Shown: positions 62,800-64,000 of the stretch, one piece after another
How the letters are laid out: each line of letters opens with the position of its first letter
How positions within the stretch are numbered: position 1 is the stretch's first letter
DNA from: Apricaphanius iberus
Lineage: Eukaryota > Chordata > Actinopteri > Cyprinodontiformes > Aphaniidae
Direction: 5' to 3'
Assembly (NCBI GenBank): GCA_028564705.1
Contig: JAPXFQ010001662.1
Coordinates: forward strand, 4,214,001 to 4,278,000
Length of the DNA: 64,000 nucleotides
Translations under genes and position numbers: made by a program
Notes under the pieces: generated by a model
Database searches by the model: none
What the model saw: only the letters and a program-made list of their open reading frames with translations
What the model was told of the DNA's origin: nothing

Positions 62800-64000
62800 T
62801 GCTAAATAAAGTAAAAAACTGTTGGTGTTCCCCTTTACCATTAACACTTGATCTAACACATCTATTAAACTCAACCTTTACTAAACTGCACCCATATTTC
62901 TCAATAATTCACTCATTTACCGTATGAACATGATGGTTTTTTGTTTGTTTTTGTTTTTACTTTGAGCATGTGTGGGTTTAATTAATGTGCTGTGATGGGG
63001 GGCTTCTGTCCAGTGAAAGGAAAAGACTACCTACTGGCTTTTAATACTGCTTGTCAATGTAGCCTCGAAAAACTTAGCAAAAGCCTGTAAGAGGACAGCT
63101 TCAGTAACGGGCAGAACACAGCAGGATTGAAATGACAAATATAGACGGTATCAGTTAAAGGCAAGGTGTTTAGTTAAATAGGAAACATAATATTTTTTAC
63201 ATATTTTAAAATGAGAATTTTCATGTCAAATAGCAATGATGTTCCTGGATGAACTCACCAACATACCTAATACTGTAAACTGTAGTTAATCTATATTTAA
63301 TATTATCCAATCCTCTCAAGATGTAACCTATCCAGTAACTCATATCATTCTTTCCTCATATCTACCATAAACCTAAATATCTTAAAAGTGATGTCCGGCA
63401 CTTTGTTCTAAAACTGGCGCTGAAATTTAAATGAAAGCCATTTCCCCCCAATCTGTTTGTGTTGCTAATTATTGACTTTCCAGAGGTTTGTCCTTATAAT
63501 GGCTCTATAATATATGCAGACAATTTAATTATTTAGTTGTAGCAAAACTTTTGATCCTGAAATGTAGAAAAAAAATCTCTCCTTAGCTTGAGAGACACTT
63601 TAATAGTTGAAAATGTAAATTGCAGAAAACTTTCTATTTTTCTTGTTTTGTTTTGGGGTTTTTTAGCCTTGAGGTTTAAATAAATTTTAAAGCCATTTTG
63701 GAAAGGAAAAAACTATCTAAGCAGTTTTAAGATGAAGACTGTTATGTTAATTAAATAAACTGTGTATTTCTGTAGATATGTATTTAGAAAATACAGAATA
63801 AACATCTAAAAGTGTGCATTTGTTTTCAATTTTTTTTTCAATTTTAGTTTACTTCTACAGAGTAGTGTTGTACAAAAATAAAAGGCACACTACTACTAAA
63901 ACTATCAATTCACTTTGTCAGAAGATCATCAGCTTAAACTACATCCACCTGTGCCATTCTCCAAACCTTTCATCCATTGGCAATGCTTCCATACTACCTT
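62800..64000. other. Intergenic to window edge, no gene seen
   Basis: AT-rich DNA with no recognised coding sequence or repeat. Confidence 0.45.

Overview
The window is vertebrate nuclear DNA, almost certainly from a ray-finned (teleost, probably spiny-rayed) fish. The evidence is one intron-containing T-box gene whose protein reads as fish eomesodermin A, short introns (126-548 bp), AT-rich intergenic DNA, and a typical teleost repeat fauna: decayed Tc1/mariner copies, hAT and PIF/Harbinger-like non-autonomous elements, tRNA-derived SINEs and fragments of non-LTR retrotransposons. Species was not determined.

The only intact protein-coding gene I can support is eomesa on the minus strand (coding 9733 down to 6453; six coding exons, 652 residues). 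It is complete: start codon with A at -3, all five introns GT-AG, reading frame closed across every junction, a TATA box about 220 bp upstream of the start codon, an inverted CCAAT box further upstream, and an AATAAA signal about 370 bp after the stop.

Downstream of the gene (1-6 kb) lie a Tc1/mariner fossil split by at least one well-delimited hAT insertion, and a repeat-free block at 4.1-4.45 kb with a T-box half site, a perfect 11-bp inverted repeat carrying CAGAC/GTCTG (Smad-type) cores, and homeodomain-like sites. Upstream of the gene (10-64 kb) no further gene was found. This gene desert alternates repeat-free, locally GC-richer blocks (candidate enhancers near 15.0, 27.1, 31.1, 31.7, 33.3, 34.0, 40.8, 42.0, 44.0, 45.6, 50.6 and 58.4 kb) with transposon debris. 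The most distinctive block is at 33.25-33.44 kb: an inverted pair of 10-bp PBX/homeodomain-like sites, one overlapping a consensus T-box site, with a second identical T-box site 83 bp away and a near-consensus third.

A gene encoding a developmental transcription factor isolated in a large gene-poor domain fits the usual picture of long-range regulation. Enhancer calls here are motif-based inference: no conservation or chromatin data were available. I did not find a new enzymatic or defence system. The unusual items are regulatory or mobile: the T-box/homeodomain cluster, a Harbinger-like element carrying a MADF-type reading frame, a 22-bp perfect hairpin at 39.57 kb, an ungapped 345-bp duplication, and a coding-like fragment lodged in retrotransposon debris at 23.45 kb.
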